From contig NZ_JALGBI010000001.1 in NCBI RefSeq assembly GCF_022809125.1, positions 1,488,001-1,552,000 on the forward strand: a DNA stretch of 64,000 nt, written 5' to 3'. Origin of the DNA: Variovorax terrae (GTDB taxonomy: Bacteria > Pseudomonadota > Gammaproteobacteria > Burkholderiales > Burkholderiaceae_C). This document shows, one piece after another, positions 26,343-34,451 of this stretch; the stretch's first letter is position 1; every line of letters starts with the position of its first letter. Under the pieces are notes generated by a model, which was not told where the DNA came from, searched no databases, and was given only the letters and a program-made list of their open reading frames with translations. The position numbers and the translations under genes are program-made.

Positions 26343-27056
26343 TCAGCGCACGATCTCGAGCAGCCGGTCCAGCCCGCCGCTGTTGATGGCCACCATGGCC
26401 TGCTCGCGCACCCGGGGCTTGGCGTGATAGGCGACCGACAGGCCGGCCTCGCCCATCATCGGCAGGTCGTTGGCGCCATCGCCCATGGCGATGGCCTGCT
26501 TCGGTGCAATGCCCAGCCGCGTGCAGGTTTCGAGCAGCATCCTGCGCTTCTCCGCGCCGTCGCAGATGTCGCCCCAGGGCTGGTCCACCATCTGGCCGGT
26601 GAGCGCGCCGTCCTGCACCTCCAGGACGTTGGAGCGCGTGTAGTCGATCCCCAGGCGGTCGCGGATGCGGTCGGTGAAGAAGGTGAAGCCGCCCGAGACC
26701 AGCAGCACCTTCAGGCCGGCGCGCTGGCAGGCAGCCACCAGCTCGGCGGCGCCCGGGTTGAGCTGCAGGCGCTGCTCGTAGACCTGCTGCATGTGGGCCA
26801 CGGTGACACCCTTGAGCAGGGCCACGCGCTGGCGCAGGCTTTCTTTGTAGTCGGTGATCTCGCCGCGCATCGCGGCCTCGGTGATGGCGGCCACCTCGGC
26901 CTTGCGGCCCGCGGCATCGGCGATCTCGTCCACGCACTCGATGTTGATCAGCGTGGAGTCCATGTCGAAGGCGATCAGCTTGAAGTCCTTCAGGTTCAGC
27001 GGCGGGGTGAAGCCCTGGATCACGAGGCCCGGGGCAATTTCGCGGGAGGAGGTCAT
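26343..27056 (-). CDS. serB: phosphoserine phosphatase SerB
   Basis: 237 aa HAD-superfamily enzyme catalysing the last step of serine biosynthesis. Motif I is FDMDSTL (nucleophile Asp31, general acid Asp33), motif II LLVSGGFTFF, and motif IV GDGANDLPMMGEAGLSVAYHAKP. Its length, without an ACT domain, is typical of the betaproteobacterial form. The start ATG lies after GGAGG, and the gene overlaps the 3' end of mfd by 4 nt, so serB probably depends on mfd transcription. Confidence 0.95.
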   Translation of the reverse strand: MTSSREIAPGLVIQGFTPPLNLKDFKLIAFDMDSTLINIECVDEIADAAGRKAEVAAITEAAMRGEITDYKESLRQRVALLKGVTVAHMQQVYEQRLQLNPGAAELVAACQRAGLKVLLVSGGFTFFTDRIRDRLGIDYTRSNVLEVQDGALTGQMVDQPWGDICDGAEKRRMLLETCTRLGIAPKQAIAMGDGANDLPMMGEAGLSVAYHAKPRVREQAMVAINSGGLDRLLEIVR

Positions 27057-30000
27057 GCGGTGGTGGTTTCCGTTTGGGGTTGTCCGAGCGAGCGCAGCAC
27101 GTCGCGCACCATCTGGGCGCGGTCCTTGGGCTCCTTGAGTTCGCGCTCGATGCGCAGTTTTTCGTTGCCGGCCAGCTTGATGTGGCGGTTTTTCTGGATC
27201 AGCTCGATGATGCGCATCGAGTCGATCGGCGGGTTGGGCCGGAAGGTGATGTTGATCAGCCCCGGCGCCGCATCGACCTTCACCACGCCGTAGGGCCGGG
27301 CGATGACGCGCAGGCGGTGCACGTCGATCAGCGTCTGCGCCTGCGGCGGCAGCTTGCCGAAGCGGTCCACGATCTCCTCGAGCAGCGTGTCGATCTGGTC
27401 GGTGGTCCTCGCCGTGGCGAGCTTCTTGTAGAACGACAGGCGCAGGTGCACGTCGCCGCAGTAGTCGTCGGGCAGCAGCGCGGGCGCGTGCAGGTTGATC
27501 TCGGTGGTGACCGACAGCGGGCTCAGCAGGTCGGGCTCCTTGCCGGCCTTGAGTGAGCGCACGGCTTCGGACAGCATCTCGTTGTAGAGCTGGAAGCCGA
27601 CCTCCATCATGTTGCCGCTCTGGTTCTCGCCCAGCACCTCGCCGGCGCCGCGGATCTCCAGGTCGTGCATCGCGAGGTAGAAGCCGGAGCCCAGTTCCTC
27701 CATCTGCTGGATCGCATCCAGCCGCTGGCTGGCATGCTTGGTCAGCCCTTCGGTGTCGGGCACCATCAGGTAGGCGTAGGCTTGGTGGTGGCTGCGCCCG
27801 ACGCGGCCGCGCAGCTGGTGCAGCTGCGCCAGGCCGAACTTGTCGGCGCGGCTGATCACGATGGTGTTGGCCGTGGGCACGTCGATGCCGGTTTCGATGA
27901 TGGTGGAGCACAGCAGCAGGTTGTGGCGCTGCGCCACGAAGTCGCGCATCACGCGCTCCAGCTCGCGCTCGGGCATCTGGCCATGGGCCACGGCGATGCG
28001 GGCCTCGGGCAGGATCTCTTCGAGCTTCTGGCGCCGGTTCTCGATGGTCTCGACCTCGTTGTGCAGGAAGTAGATCTGGCCGCCGCGCTTGAGCTCGCGC
28101 AGCACGGCCTCGCGGATCACGCCGTTGCCTTCGTTGCGCACGAAGGTCTTGATCGCCAGCCGGCGCTGCGGCGCGGTGGCGATCACCGAGAGGTCGCGCA
28201 GGCCTTCGAGCGCCATGCCCAGCGTGCGCGGGATCGGCGTGGCGGTGAGCGTGAGCACGTCGACCTCGGCGCGCAGCGCCTTCATGGCTTCCTTGTGGCG
28301 CACGCCGAAGCGGTGCTCCTCGTCGATGATGAGCAGGCCCAGGTTCTTGAACTTGGTGGATTCGGACAGCAGCTTGTGCGTGCCCACCACGATGTCCACG
28401 CCGCCGTCGGCGATGCCCTTGATGGCGGCGCTGATCTCCTTGCCCGAGCGGAAGCGTGAGACCTCGGCCACCTTCACGGGCCACTTGGCAAAGCGGTCCA
28501 CCAGCGTCTGGTAGTGCTGCTCGGCCAGCAGCGTGGTGGGCGCGAGGAAGGCCACCTGGCGGCCGCCGGTGACGGCAACGAAGGCCGCGCGCAGGGCCAC
28601 CTCGGTCTTGCCGAAGCCCACGTCGCCGCAGACCAGCCGGTCCATCGGGCGCGGCGAGATCATGTCCTGGATCACGGCATGGATGGCGGCGCGCTGGTCG
28701 GCGGTTTCGTCGAAGCCGAAATCGTTGGCGAAGATTTCGTAGTCCTGAGGCGAGTATCGGAACGCGTGGCCTTCCCGCGCGGCCCGGCGCGCGTAGATGT
28801 TGAGCAGCTCGGCGGCGGAGTCGCGCACCTGCTCGGCGGCCTTGCGCCTGGCTTTCTCCCACTGGCCCGAGCCGAGCTTGTGCAGCGGCGCCTCGTCGGC
28901 GCTGACGCCGGTGTAGCGGCTGATCTGGTGCAGCTGGCTCACCGGCACGTAGAGCGTGGCCTTGTCGGCGTATTCCAGGTGCAGGAATTCGCTCGAACCC
29001 TGGCCCAGGTCCATGTTGATCAGGCCCTTGTAGCGGCCGATGCCGTGGGCCGAATGGACCACCGGGTCGCCGACGTTGAGCTCCGACAGGTCCTTGATCA
29101 GGGCCTCGACGTCGCTGACCTGCTCCTGCTTCTTGCGCCGGCGCGTGGTTGGGCCGGCGGCGAAGAGCTCGGTCTCGGTCACGAAGTCGATGCCGTCCTC
29201 GAGCCAGCTGAAGCCGACCGTGAGCGCGGCGGTGGCGATGCCGAGCTTCTCGTCGCTGGACTGGAACTCGGCCAGCGAGTCGAAGGCCGGCGGGCCGACA
29301 TGGCTGGCGCGCAGGAAGTCGAGCAGGCTCTCGCGCCGGCCGTCGCTCTCGGCCAGCAGCAGCACGCGGTGCGCGGTGTTGCGCACATGCTCCTTCAGGC
29401 GCGCCAGCGGCTCCTCGGCGCCGCGCAGCACCGACAGCTCGCCCAGCTTCTGGAAATGGGCGTTGTCGGCCACGTCCTCGACGGCGGGCCGGATCGCGAG
29501 CTGCGCATGGGCATTGGCCCGCGCGTAGAACTGCTCGGTGCCGAGAAACAGGGCCTCGGGCGGCAGCACCGGGCGCTCGGGGTCGCCCTGCACCAGGCGG
29601 TAGCGGTCCCGGGTGTCCTGCCAGAAGCGCTGGAAGGCCGGCTCCAGGTCGCCGTGCAGCACCACGGTGGCGTCGGCGCCGAGGTAGTCGAACACCGTGG
29701 CCGTGTCGTCAAAGAACAGCGGCAGGTAATACTCGATGCCCGCCGTGGCCACGCCGTTGCCCATGTCCTTGTAGATGCGGCTCTTGGTCGGATCGCCTTC
29801 GAGCAGCTCGCGCCAGCGGCCGCGGAATTTGGCGCGCGCCTCGTCGTCCATCGGGAATTCGCGCCCGGGCAGCAGGCGCACCTCGGGCACGGGGTAGAGG
29901 CTGCGCTGGCTGTCAGGGTCGAAGGTGCGGATGCTGTCGATCTCGTCGTCGAACAGGTCGACCCGGTAGGGCACGGGCGAGCCCATCGGGAACAGGTCGA

Positions 30001-30502
30001 TCAGGCCGCCGCGCACCGCGTACTCGCCGGGGCTCACCACCTGCGTCACGTGGCTGTAGCCGGCCAGGGTCAACTGGGCCTTGAGCCGGGCCTCGTCGAG
30101 CTTCTGCCGGGCCTTGAAATGGAAGGTGTAGCCCGCCAGGAAGGCCGGCGGCGCCAGGCGGTACAGCGCGGTGGTGGCCGGCACGATCACGACGTCGGCC
30201 TCGTGCTGGCTGATGCGCCAGAGCGTAGCCAGCCGCTCGGAAATCAGGTCCTGGTGCGGCGAGAAGGTGTCGTAGGGCAGCGTCTCCCAGTCGGGGAACA
30301 GCGCGCAGCGCAGCTGTGGCGCGAAGAAGGCGATTTCGTCGATCAGCCGCTGCGCATCAATGGCGTCTGCCGTGACGATGGCGGTGCGCTTGCGCGCAGC
30401 CTTCTCGCGCTCGCCAAGCGCCGCGAGCAGCAGGGCATCCGCCGAGCCCGCGGGGCGGGGCAGGGTGTAGCGTTTGCCGGCCGTAAGTTTTGGTAAGTCC
30501 AT
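27053..30502 (-). CDS. mfd: transcription-repair coupling factor Mfd
   Basis: 1149 aa, of normal length. An UvrB-like N-terminal module (LLAALGEREKAARKRTAIVTADAIDAQRLIDEI) is followed by the RNA polymerase-interacting domain (VSDVEALIKDLSELNVGDPVVHSAHGIGRYKGL) and a RecG-like translocase: Walker A GDVGFGKTEVAL near residue 625 and DEEHRFG near 724. The TRCF domain ends the protein. Mfd displaces stalled RNA polymerase and recruits UvrA. ATG 30502 is used; a strong hairpin lies 19 nt upstream in its leader, and ispD is divergent. Confidence 0.97.
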   Translation of the reverse strand: MDLPKLTAGKRYTLPRPAGSADALLLAALGEREKAARKRTAIVTADAIDAQRLIDEIAFFAPQLRCALFPDWETLPYDTFSPHQDLISERLATLWRISQHEADVVIVPATTALYRLAPPAFLAGYTFHFKARQKLDEARLKAQLTLAGYSHVTQVVSPGEYAVRGGLIDLFPMGSPVPYRVDLFDDEIDSIRTFDPDSQRSLYPVPEVRLLPGREFPMDDEARAKFRGRWRELLEGDPTKSRIYKDMGNGVATAGIEYYLPLFFDDTATVFDYLGADATVVLHGDLEPAFQRFWQDTRDRYRLVQGDPERPVLPPEALFLGTEQFYARANAHAQLAIRPAVEDVADNAHFQKLGELSVLRGAEEPLARLKEHVRNTAHRVLLLAESDGRRESLLDFLRASHVGPPAFDSLAEFQSSDEKLGIATAALTVGFSWLEDGIDFVTETELFAAGPTTRRRKKQEQVSDVEALIKDLSELNVGDPVVHSAHGIGRYKGLINMDLGQGSSEFLHLEYADKATLYVPVSQLHQISRYTGVSADEAPLHKLGSGQWEKARRKAAEQVRDSAAELLNIYARRAAREGHAFRYSPQDYEIFANDFGFDETADQRAAIHAVIQDMISPRPMDRLVCGDVGFGKTEVALRAAFVAVTGGRQVAFLAPTTLLAEQHYQTLVDRFAKWPVKVAEVSRFRSGKEISAAIKGIADGGVDIVVGTHKLLSESTKFKNLGLLIIDEEHRFGVRHKEAMKALRAEVDVLTLTATPIPRTLGMALEGLRDLSVIATAPQRRLAIKTFVRNEGNGVIREAVLRELKRGGQIYFLHNEVETIENRRQKLEEILPEARIAVAHGQMPERELERVMRDFVAQRHNLLLCSTIIETGIDVPTANTIVISRADKFGLAQLHQLRGRVGRSHHQAYAYLMVPDTEGLTKHASQRLDAIQQMEELGSGFYLAMHDLEIRGAGEVLGENQSGNMMEVGFQLYNEMLSEAVRSLKAGKEPDLLSPLSVTTEINLHAPALLPDDYCGDVHLRLSFYKKLATARTTDQIDTLLEEIVDRFGKLPPQAQTLIDVHRLRVIARPYGVVKVDAAPGLINITFRPNPPIDSMRIIELIQKNRHIKLAGNEKLRIERELKEPKDRAQMVRDVLRSLGQPQTETTTA

Positions 30503-30520
30503 CAGAAACACAAATACAAA

Positions 30521-30550
30521 ACACCCCCCGCCTGACATGGCGGGGGGTGT
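30521..30550 (-). terminator. terminator-shaped hairpin immediately upstream of mfd
   Basis: ACACCCCCCGCC and GGCGGGGGGTGT form a perfect 12-bp stem with a 6-nt loop. On the minus strand it is followed by TTTTGTATTTGTGTTT and then the mfd ATG 18 nt after the stem, the shape of an intrinsic terminator pointing into mfd. On the plus strand no T-run follows. It could be an attenuator in the mfd leader or a barrier to antisense transcripts. Confidence 0.6.
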
Positions 30551-30587
30551 AAAAGCTTGTCAGGTGCTGATTTTAAAATGTGAACAC

Positions 30588-31301
30588 ATGTCCTTGCTTG
30601 CAACAGTCGCCGGTACCCCGGCATCCCCCCGTTTTTTTGCCCTGATTCCCTGCGCGGGCACGGGCTCGCGCGCGGGCACCGCGCAGCCCAAACAGTACCA
30701 GCCGCTGGCCGGCCTGCCGATGGTGCTGCACACGCTCGCGGCGTTCGCGGCCGTGCCGCGCCTGGCGCGCTGCCTGGTGGTGGTGGCCCCCGGCGACCGC
30801 TTCCTGGACCACCCGGACGCCTCGTTTTCGATCGCGGACTGCGGCGGCGCAACGCGCGCCCTGAGCGTCCTGAACGGCCTGGGGCAACTGGCGGCGCTGG
30901 GCGCCGAGCCGCAGGACTGGGTGCTGGTGCACGATGCCGCGCGCTGCCTGGTCACGCCACGGCAGATCGAGGCCTTGATCGATGCCTGCGAGCATGACGC
31001 CGTGGGCGGGCTGCTCGCACACAAGCTGCCCGACACGCTCAAGCGCGAGGCTGGCGGGCGCGTGGCGGCCACCATCGACCGCAGCGACAAGTGGCTGGCG
31101 CAGACGCCGCAGATGTTCCGGCTCGGCGCGCTGGCGGCGGCCCTCGAGCAGGCCGGCCCGGCCGTGACCGACGAGGCCGGCGCCATGGAGGCCGCCGGCC
31201 TGCAGCCCCGGCTGGTGCCCGGCGGCGCCCAGAATTTCAAAGTGACCTATCCTGAGGACTTCGCACTGGCCGAAGCCGTGCTGAGGAGCCGACAGCCATG
31301 A
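30588..31301 (+). CDS. ispD: 2-C-methyl-D-erythritol 4-phosphate cytidylyltransferase IspD
   Basis: 237 aa. The nucleotide-binding start [21 protein letters not shown] is the IspD signature (Lys in PKQY), with [19 protein letters not shown] and the later TPQMFR for the metal and phosphate. It couples CTP to methylerythritol phosphate in the MEP isoprenoid pathway, the third step. The ATG overlaps nothing upstream, and the stop overlaps the ispF ATG by 4 nt. Dxr, the first committed enzyme of the same pathway, is at 56850. Confidence 0.96.
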   Translation: MSLLATVAGTPASPRFFALIPCAGTGSRAGTAQPKQYQPLAGLPMVLHTLAAFAAVPRLARCLVVVAPGDRFLDHPDASFSIADCGGATRALSVLNGLGQLAALGAEPQDWVLVHDAARCLVTPRQIEALIDACEHDAVGGLLAHKLPDTLKREAGGRVAATIDRSDKWLAQTPQMFRLGALAAALEQAGPAVTDEAGAMEAAGLQPRLVPGGAQNFKVTYPEDFALAEAVLRSRQP

Positions 31302-31783
31302 ACACCCCCTTGAATTTCCGGATCGGCGAGGGCTGGGACGTGCATGCCCTGGTGCCGGGCCGCCGGCTCGTCATCGGCGGGGTGGAGATCGCCCATCCGC
31401 TGGGCCTGCTCGGCCATTCCGATGCCGACGTGCTGCTGCACGCCATCACCGATGCGCTGCTCGGCGCGGCGGCGCTGGGCGACATCGGCACCCATTTCCC
31501 TGACACCGACGAGCGTTTCCGCGGCGCGGATTCCGTGGCGCTGCTGGTCGAGGCCGCGCGGCGCGTGGGCGAGGCGGGCTGGCGCATCGGCAACATCGAC
31601 AGCACGGTGACGGCGCAGGCGCCCCGGCTGGCGCCCCATATCCCGGCCATGCGCGCGGCGATCGCCCAGGCGCTGGGGCTGGCGCCGGGCCAGGTCAACG
31701 TGAAAGCCAAGACGGCCGAGAAGCTGGGGCCCGTGGGGCAGGGCCTGAGCATCGAGGCGCGTGCCGTTGCACTATTGTTTTGA
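31298..31783 (+). CDS. ispF: 2-C-methyl-D-erythritol 2,4-cyclodiphosphate synthase IspF
   Basis: 161 aa trimer-forming enzyme that cyclises CDP-ME 2-phosphate. Zinc ligands Asp14, His16 (EGWDVHAL) and His48 ([14 protein letters not shown]) are present, as are [11 protein letters not shown] and [11 protein letters not shown]. The final four codons (A-L-L-F) and the stop lie inside copy B of the dispersed repeat (31771-31819), so the C terminus after RAV appears supplied by the repeat. Only the catalytic core is needed for activity, so the enzyme is expected to be functional. Confidence 0.96.
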   Translation: MNTPLNFRIGEGWDVHALVPGRRLVIGGVEIAHPLGLLGHSDADVLLHAITDALLGAAALGDIGTHFPDTDERFRGADSVALLVEAARRVGEAGWRIGNIDSTVTAQAPRLAPHIPAMRAAIAQALGLAPGQVNVKAKTAEKLGPVGQGLSIEARAVALLF

Positions 31784-31819
31784 TAGCATGAAATGACCAG
31801 GGCGCCTGGACATCGGGCC
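31771..31819 (-). repeat. dispersed repeat, copy B (overlaps ispF stop)
   Basis: Read on the minus strand: a GGCC-GATGTCC box (GGCC 31819-31816, GTCC 31811-31808), 20 nt including TGGTCAT, then GCTAT (31787-31783), N7 and a partial second arm ATAG (31775-31772). The ispF stop TGA at 31781-31783 is within the palindrome. The copy sits between ispF and the convergent sensor kinase. Confidence 0.85.
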
Positions 31820-31827
31820 GTTTTGGC

Positions 31828-33243
31828 TCATGAACTGGGCAAAACCGCCTTCTTCAGCTTGATGTGCGCCGCCAGCCCGCCCGAGGTGGTGTTGACCAGG
31901 GCGAAAATGCCGCCCATGCGCTGCACCGTCTTGTCGACGATGGCCAGGCCCAGCCCGGCGCCGGTGGCGGCGGTGCGCGCCGCGTCGCCGCGGAAGAACG
32001 GCTTGACCAGGTTCGGCAGGGCCTCCTGCGACACGCCCATGCCGTGGTCGCGCACCTTGAGCAGCACCCAGTCGCCGCGCGTCTTGGCGGCGATGTCCAC
32101 CACCGCGATGCCGGTCTCCGGCGTCTTGCCGTAGCGGCGGGCATTCTCCAGCAGGTTGGCGATCACGCGCGCCAGCTCCACCTCGTCGGCCAGCACATGG
32201 AGGCCGGGGGACACGTCGAGGTTGATCCGCATGTCCTCGTGGTCCTGGATGGAATAGAGGCAGGCCTCGATCACCTCGTTGAGCGGCACCGGCTTGAGCT
32301 CGGTGTGGTCGGGGCGTGCGTAGTCGAGGAACTTGTCGATGATGGCGTCGAGCTGGGTGATGTCCGCGGCCATGTGGTCGCGCGCATCGGGGTCGGCCAC
32401 GCTCATCTCGGTTTCCAGCCGCAGGCGCGCCAGCGGCGTGCGCAGGTCGTGGGAGATGCCGGCCAGCATCACGGCGCGGTCCTGCTCGATCTTGGCGAGC
32501 TGCTGGGCCATGCGGTTGAAGCCGATGTTGACCTCGCGGATTTCGCTGGTCACGGCCCGCTCGTCGAGCCGGCTGGCGTCGAAGTCGCCGTCGCGCACCC
32601 GGCTGGCGGCGAACGAGAGCTGCTTGAGCGGCCGGTTGATCAGCCGCGCGATCAGGGCCGCGCCGGCCAGCGACAGCGCGGCCGCCGTCATCAGCCAGAT
32701 CAGCCAGGTCTTGCCGCCCACCGGCGTGAAGCGGGCGCGGTCCATCAGCAGCCAGTAGGCATCGCCGTCGATGGCAAAGCCGACCCACAGGCCGGGCACG
32801 CCATTGACGCCACTGGAGACCACGGTGCCGGGACCCAGGCGCGCGGTGAGTTCCTCGGTGATGCGCTGCTCCTGGGCATCGCTGTCGAACGGCGCGAACT
32901 TGTCGCCGGGCTCGCGCGGCACGATGCCCACGCCTTCCTGGTCAGCCAGCGTCTTGATCAGCGACACCCGGGCAATCGCGTCCGAGTGCACCAGCGCGGC
33001 GCGGCTGAGGTTGACCAGCGAGGCGATCTGGTGCGCGGTCTGGATCGCGCGCGGCTCGAATTCGAGCGCGCGGAAGGTCTGCAGCCAGGCCACGATGCTG
33101 CCGATCAGCAGCAGGGCGAGCAGGAAGAAGGTGCGCCAGAACAGGCTCAGGCCGACGCGGGGCCGCGATTCGAGCGGCGCAGGCGCCGTCTCCAGCGGAG
33201 CCGGTCCGGTGGCGTCGATGTGGGTTGAGGCGGTGTGGATCAA
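31828..33243 (-). CDS. sensor histidine kinase (EnvZ/RisS-like)
   Basis: 471 aa inner-membrane kinase. A first helix at about residues 36-54 and a second at 180-200 (LIWLMTAAALSLAGAALIARL) bracket a periplasmic sensor of about 125 residues. HAMP follows, then H-box AGISHDLRTPLARL with phosphoacceptor His265, N-box (VIANLLENARRYG), G1 (VRDHGMGVS) and G2 (GAGLGLAI). It is paired with the OmpR-type regulator 55 nt upstream on the same strand. EnvZ/RisS proteins respond to osmotic or envelope conditions; the signal here is unknown. Confidence 0.92.
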   Translation of the reverse strand: MIHTASTHIDATGPAPLETAPAPLESRPRVGLSLFWRTFFLLALLLIGSIVAWLQTFRALEFEPRAIQTAHQIASLVNLSRAALVHSDAIARVSLIKTLADQEGVGIVPREPGDKFAPFDSDAQEQRITEELTARLGPGTVVSSGVNGVPGLWVGFAIDGDAYWLLMDRARFTPVGGKTWLIWLMTAAALSLAGAALIARLINRPLKQLSFAASRVRDGDFDASRLDERAVTSEIREVNIGFNRMAQQLAKIEQDRAVMLAGISHDLRTPLARLRLETEMSVADPDARDHMAADITQLDAIIDKFLDYARPDHTELKPVPLNEVIEACLYSIQDHEDMRINLDVSPGLHVLADEVELARVIANLLENARRYGKTPETGIAVVDIAAKTRGDWVLLKVRDHGMGVSQEALPNLVKPFFRGDAARTAATGAGLGLAIVDKTVQRMGGIFALVNTTSGGLAAHIKLKKAVLPSS

Positions 33244-33298
33244 TCGGGTTCACCCGGCGCGGGCGAACCGGCGCCTTGGAGACGGCACAGAGAAGGGG

Positions 33299-34030
33299 TC
33301 AGCCCGCACCGTCCGGAACAAACACGTAGCCGACGCCCCAGACGGTCTGAATATAACGCGGCGAGGCGGCGTCGAGCTCGACCAGCTTGCGCAGGCGCGA
33401 GACCTGCACGTCCAGGCTGCGGTCGAACGGCTCGAACTCGCGCCCGCGCGCCAGCTGGGCCAGCTTTTCGCGCGACAGCGGCTGGCGCGGATGGCGCACC
33501 AGCGCCTTGAGCATGGCGAATTCGCCCGTGGTCAGCGGCAGCTCCTCGCCGTTCTTGCGCAGCGTGCGCGCGCCCAGGTCGAACGCGAACGGGCCGAAAT
33601 TGACCACCTCGTTGTCGGTGGAAGGCGCGCCCGGCGCTTCCTGCGGCGGGCGGCGGCGCAGCACGGCGTGCACGCGGGCCAGCAGCTCGCGGGGGTTGAA
33701 CGGCTTGCCCAGGTAGTCGTCGGCGCCGACTTCGAGGCCCACGATGCGGTCCACGTCCTCGCCCTTGGCGGTGAGCATGATGATGGGCGTGCGGTCGTTG
33801 GCGGCACGCAGGCGGCGGCAGATCGAGAGGCCGTCTTCGCCGGGCATCATCAGGTCCAGCACGATCAGATCGGCGGTTTCGCGCAACATGATCCGGTTCA
33901 GGGCCTTGCCATCCTCGGCCAGGATGACTTCAAATCCCTCCTGCGTCAGGTAGCGGCGCAGCAAGTCGCGAATGCGGGCGTCATCGTCCACCACCAGAAT
34001 CTTGTCGGTGCGGGTTGCAGTTTGGGTCAT
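33299..34030 (-). CDS. ompR: OmpR-family response regulator
   Basis: About 243 aa. The receiver has the acidic pocket (VVDDDARIRDLL), phosphoacceptor Asp59 (LIVLDLMMPGEDG), TAKGED and Lys109 (DDYLGKPF). The C-terminal OmpR/PhoB winged helix (FDLGARTLRKNGEELPLTTGEFAMLKAL, FDRSLDVQVSRLRKLVE, IQTVWGVGYVF) binds DNA. It begins at ATG 34030; GTG 34039 is in frame. A 12-bp inverted repeat (TATTTGTAACAG) lies upstream, in front of the divergent envelope genes that it may control. ompR is used by similarity; risA is equally possible. Confidence 0.9.
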   Translation of the reverse strand: MTQTATRTDKILVVDDDARIRDLLRRYLTQEGFEVILAEDGKALNRIMLRETADLIVLDLMMPGEDGLSICRRLRAANDRTPIIMLTAKGEDVDRIVGLEVGADDYLGKPFNPRELLARVHAVLRRRPPQEAPGAPSTDNEVVNFGPFAFDLGARTLRKNGEELPLTTGEFAMLKALVRHPRQPLSREKLAQLARGREFEPFDRSLDVQVSRLRKLVELDAASPRYIQTVWGVGYVFVPDGAG

Positions 34031-34044
34031 GACGTTCACTCAGG

Positions 34045-34117
34045 TATTTGTAACAGAGCCGATTTTGGCGCTTGAAAACCACGATTCCCCGGGTGCCATG
34101 ACACACTGTTACAAATA
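34045..34117. promoter_or_regulatory. long-range inverted repeat in the response-regulator/envelope divergent promoter
   Basis: TATTTGTAACAG at 34045-34056 is repeated in inverted form as CTGTTACAAATA at 34106-34117, a perfect 12-bp match 49 bp apart. TTGTAACA recalls OmpR-type half-sites. One copy is near each gene start, fitting divergent control or looping by the adjacent response regulator (inference). Confidence 0.6.
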
Positions 34118-34190
34118 TTGCGGGTGCACGCAGGACCTTCACCGGCGCGACGTGAACGCAGGAGAATCTGCACCCGTTGAGGTATTGATC

Positions 34191-34451
34191 ATGAAAAAAA
34201 TCTTCGTGTTGTTGGCATGTGTCGTGGCGGGAGTTCCGGCATGGGCGCAGGATCAGGTGAGCAAGGCCGAGCCGCTGGACCGCCAGCAGCAGGATGAGCA
34301 GCGCCGGATCGAACTGCGCAACGCCATCCAGGAGCAGCGGCAGGCCAAGGACCCGGGCGCGAGCCGCCACCTGTCGTCGGAACAGCGCGCCGAACTGCGC
34401 CAGCAATTGAGGGAGCAGGCGCCGCCGCTCAGAAGAGGCGGGCGGCCGTGA
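34191..34451 (+). CDS. small periplasmic protein (CpxP/Spy-like size), unknown function
   Basis: 86 aa exported protein. The signal peptide is MKKIFVLLACVVAGVPAWAQ, cleaved near AWAQ. The mature 66 residues are highly charged and helical, rich in Gln, Arg and Glu (DRQQQDEQRRIELRNAIQEQRQ, and a C-terminal LSSEQRAELRQQLREQ). The SSEQRAELRQQLRE motif recalls the Spy/CpxP LTxEQRxxL element, but only a single copy is seen. Its ATG follows GAGG at 34178-34181. It is divergent from an OmpR-type regulator and overlaps the next gene by 4 nt. Confidence 0.75.
   Translation: MKKIFVLLACVVAGVPAWAQDQVSKAEPLDRQQQDEQRRIELRNAIQEQRQAKDPGASRHLSSEQRAELRQQLREQAPPLRRGGRP

Noticed and set aside
22982..26386. 1134-codon open frame on the plus strand opposite the mrp genes
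   Set aside because: It is antisense to mrpC and mrpAB; its composition is dominated by Gln, His, Arg and Gly as expected from GC-rich codon shadow, with no domains.
28514..30496. 660-codon open frame opposite mfd
   Set aside because: Same reason: a shadow of the strongly coding mfd frame, without recognisable protein features.
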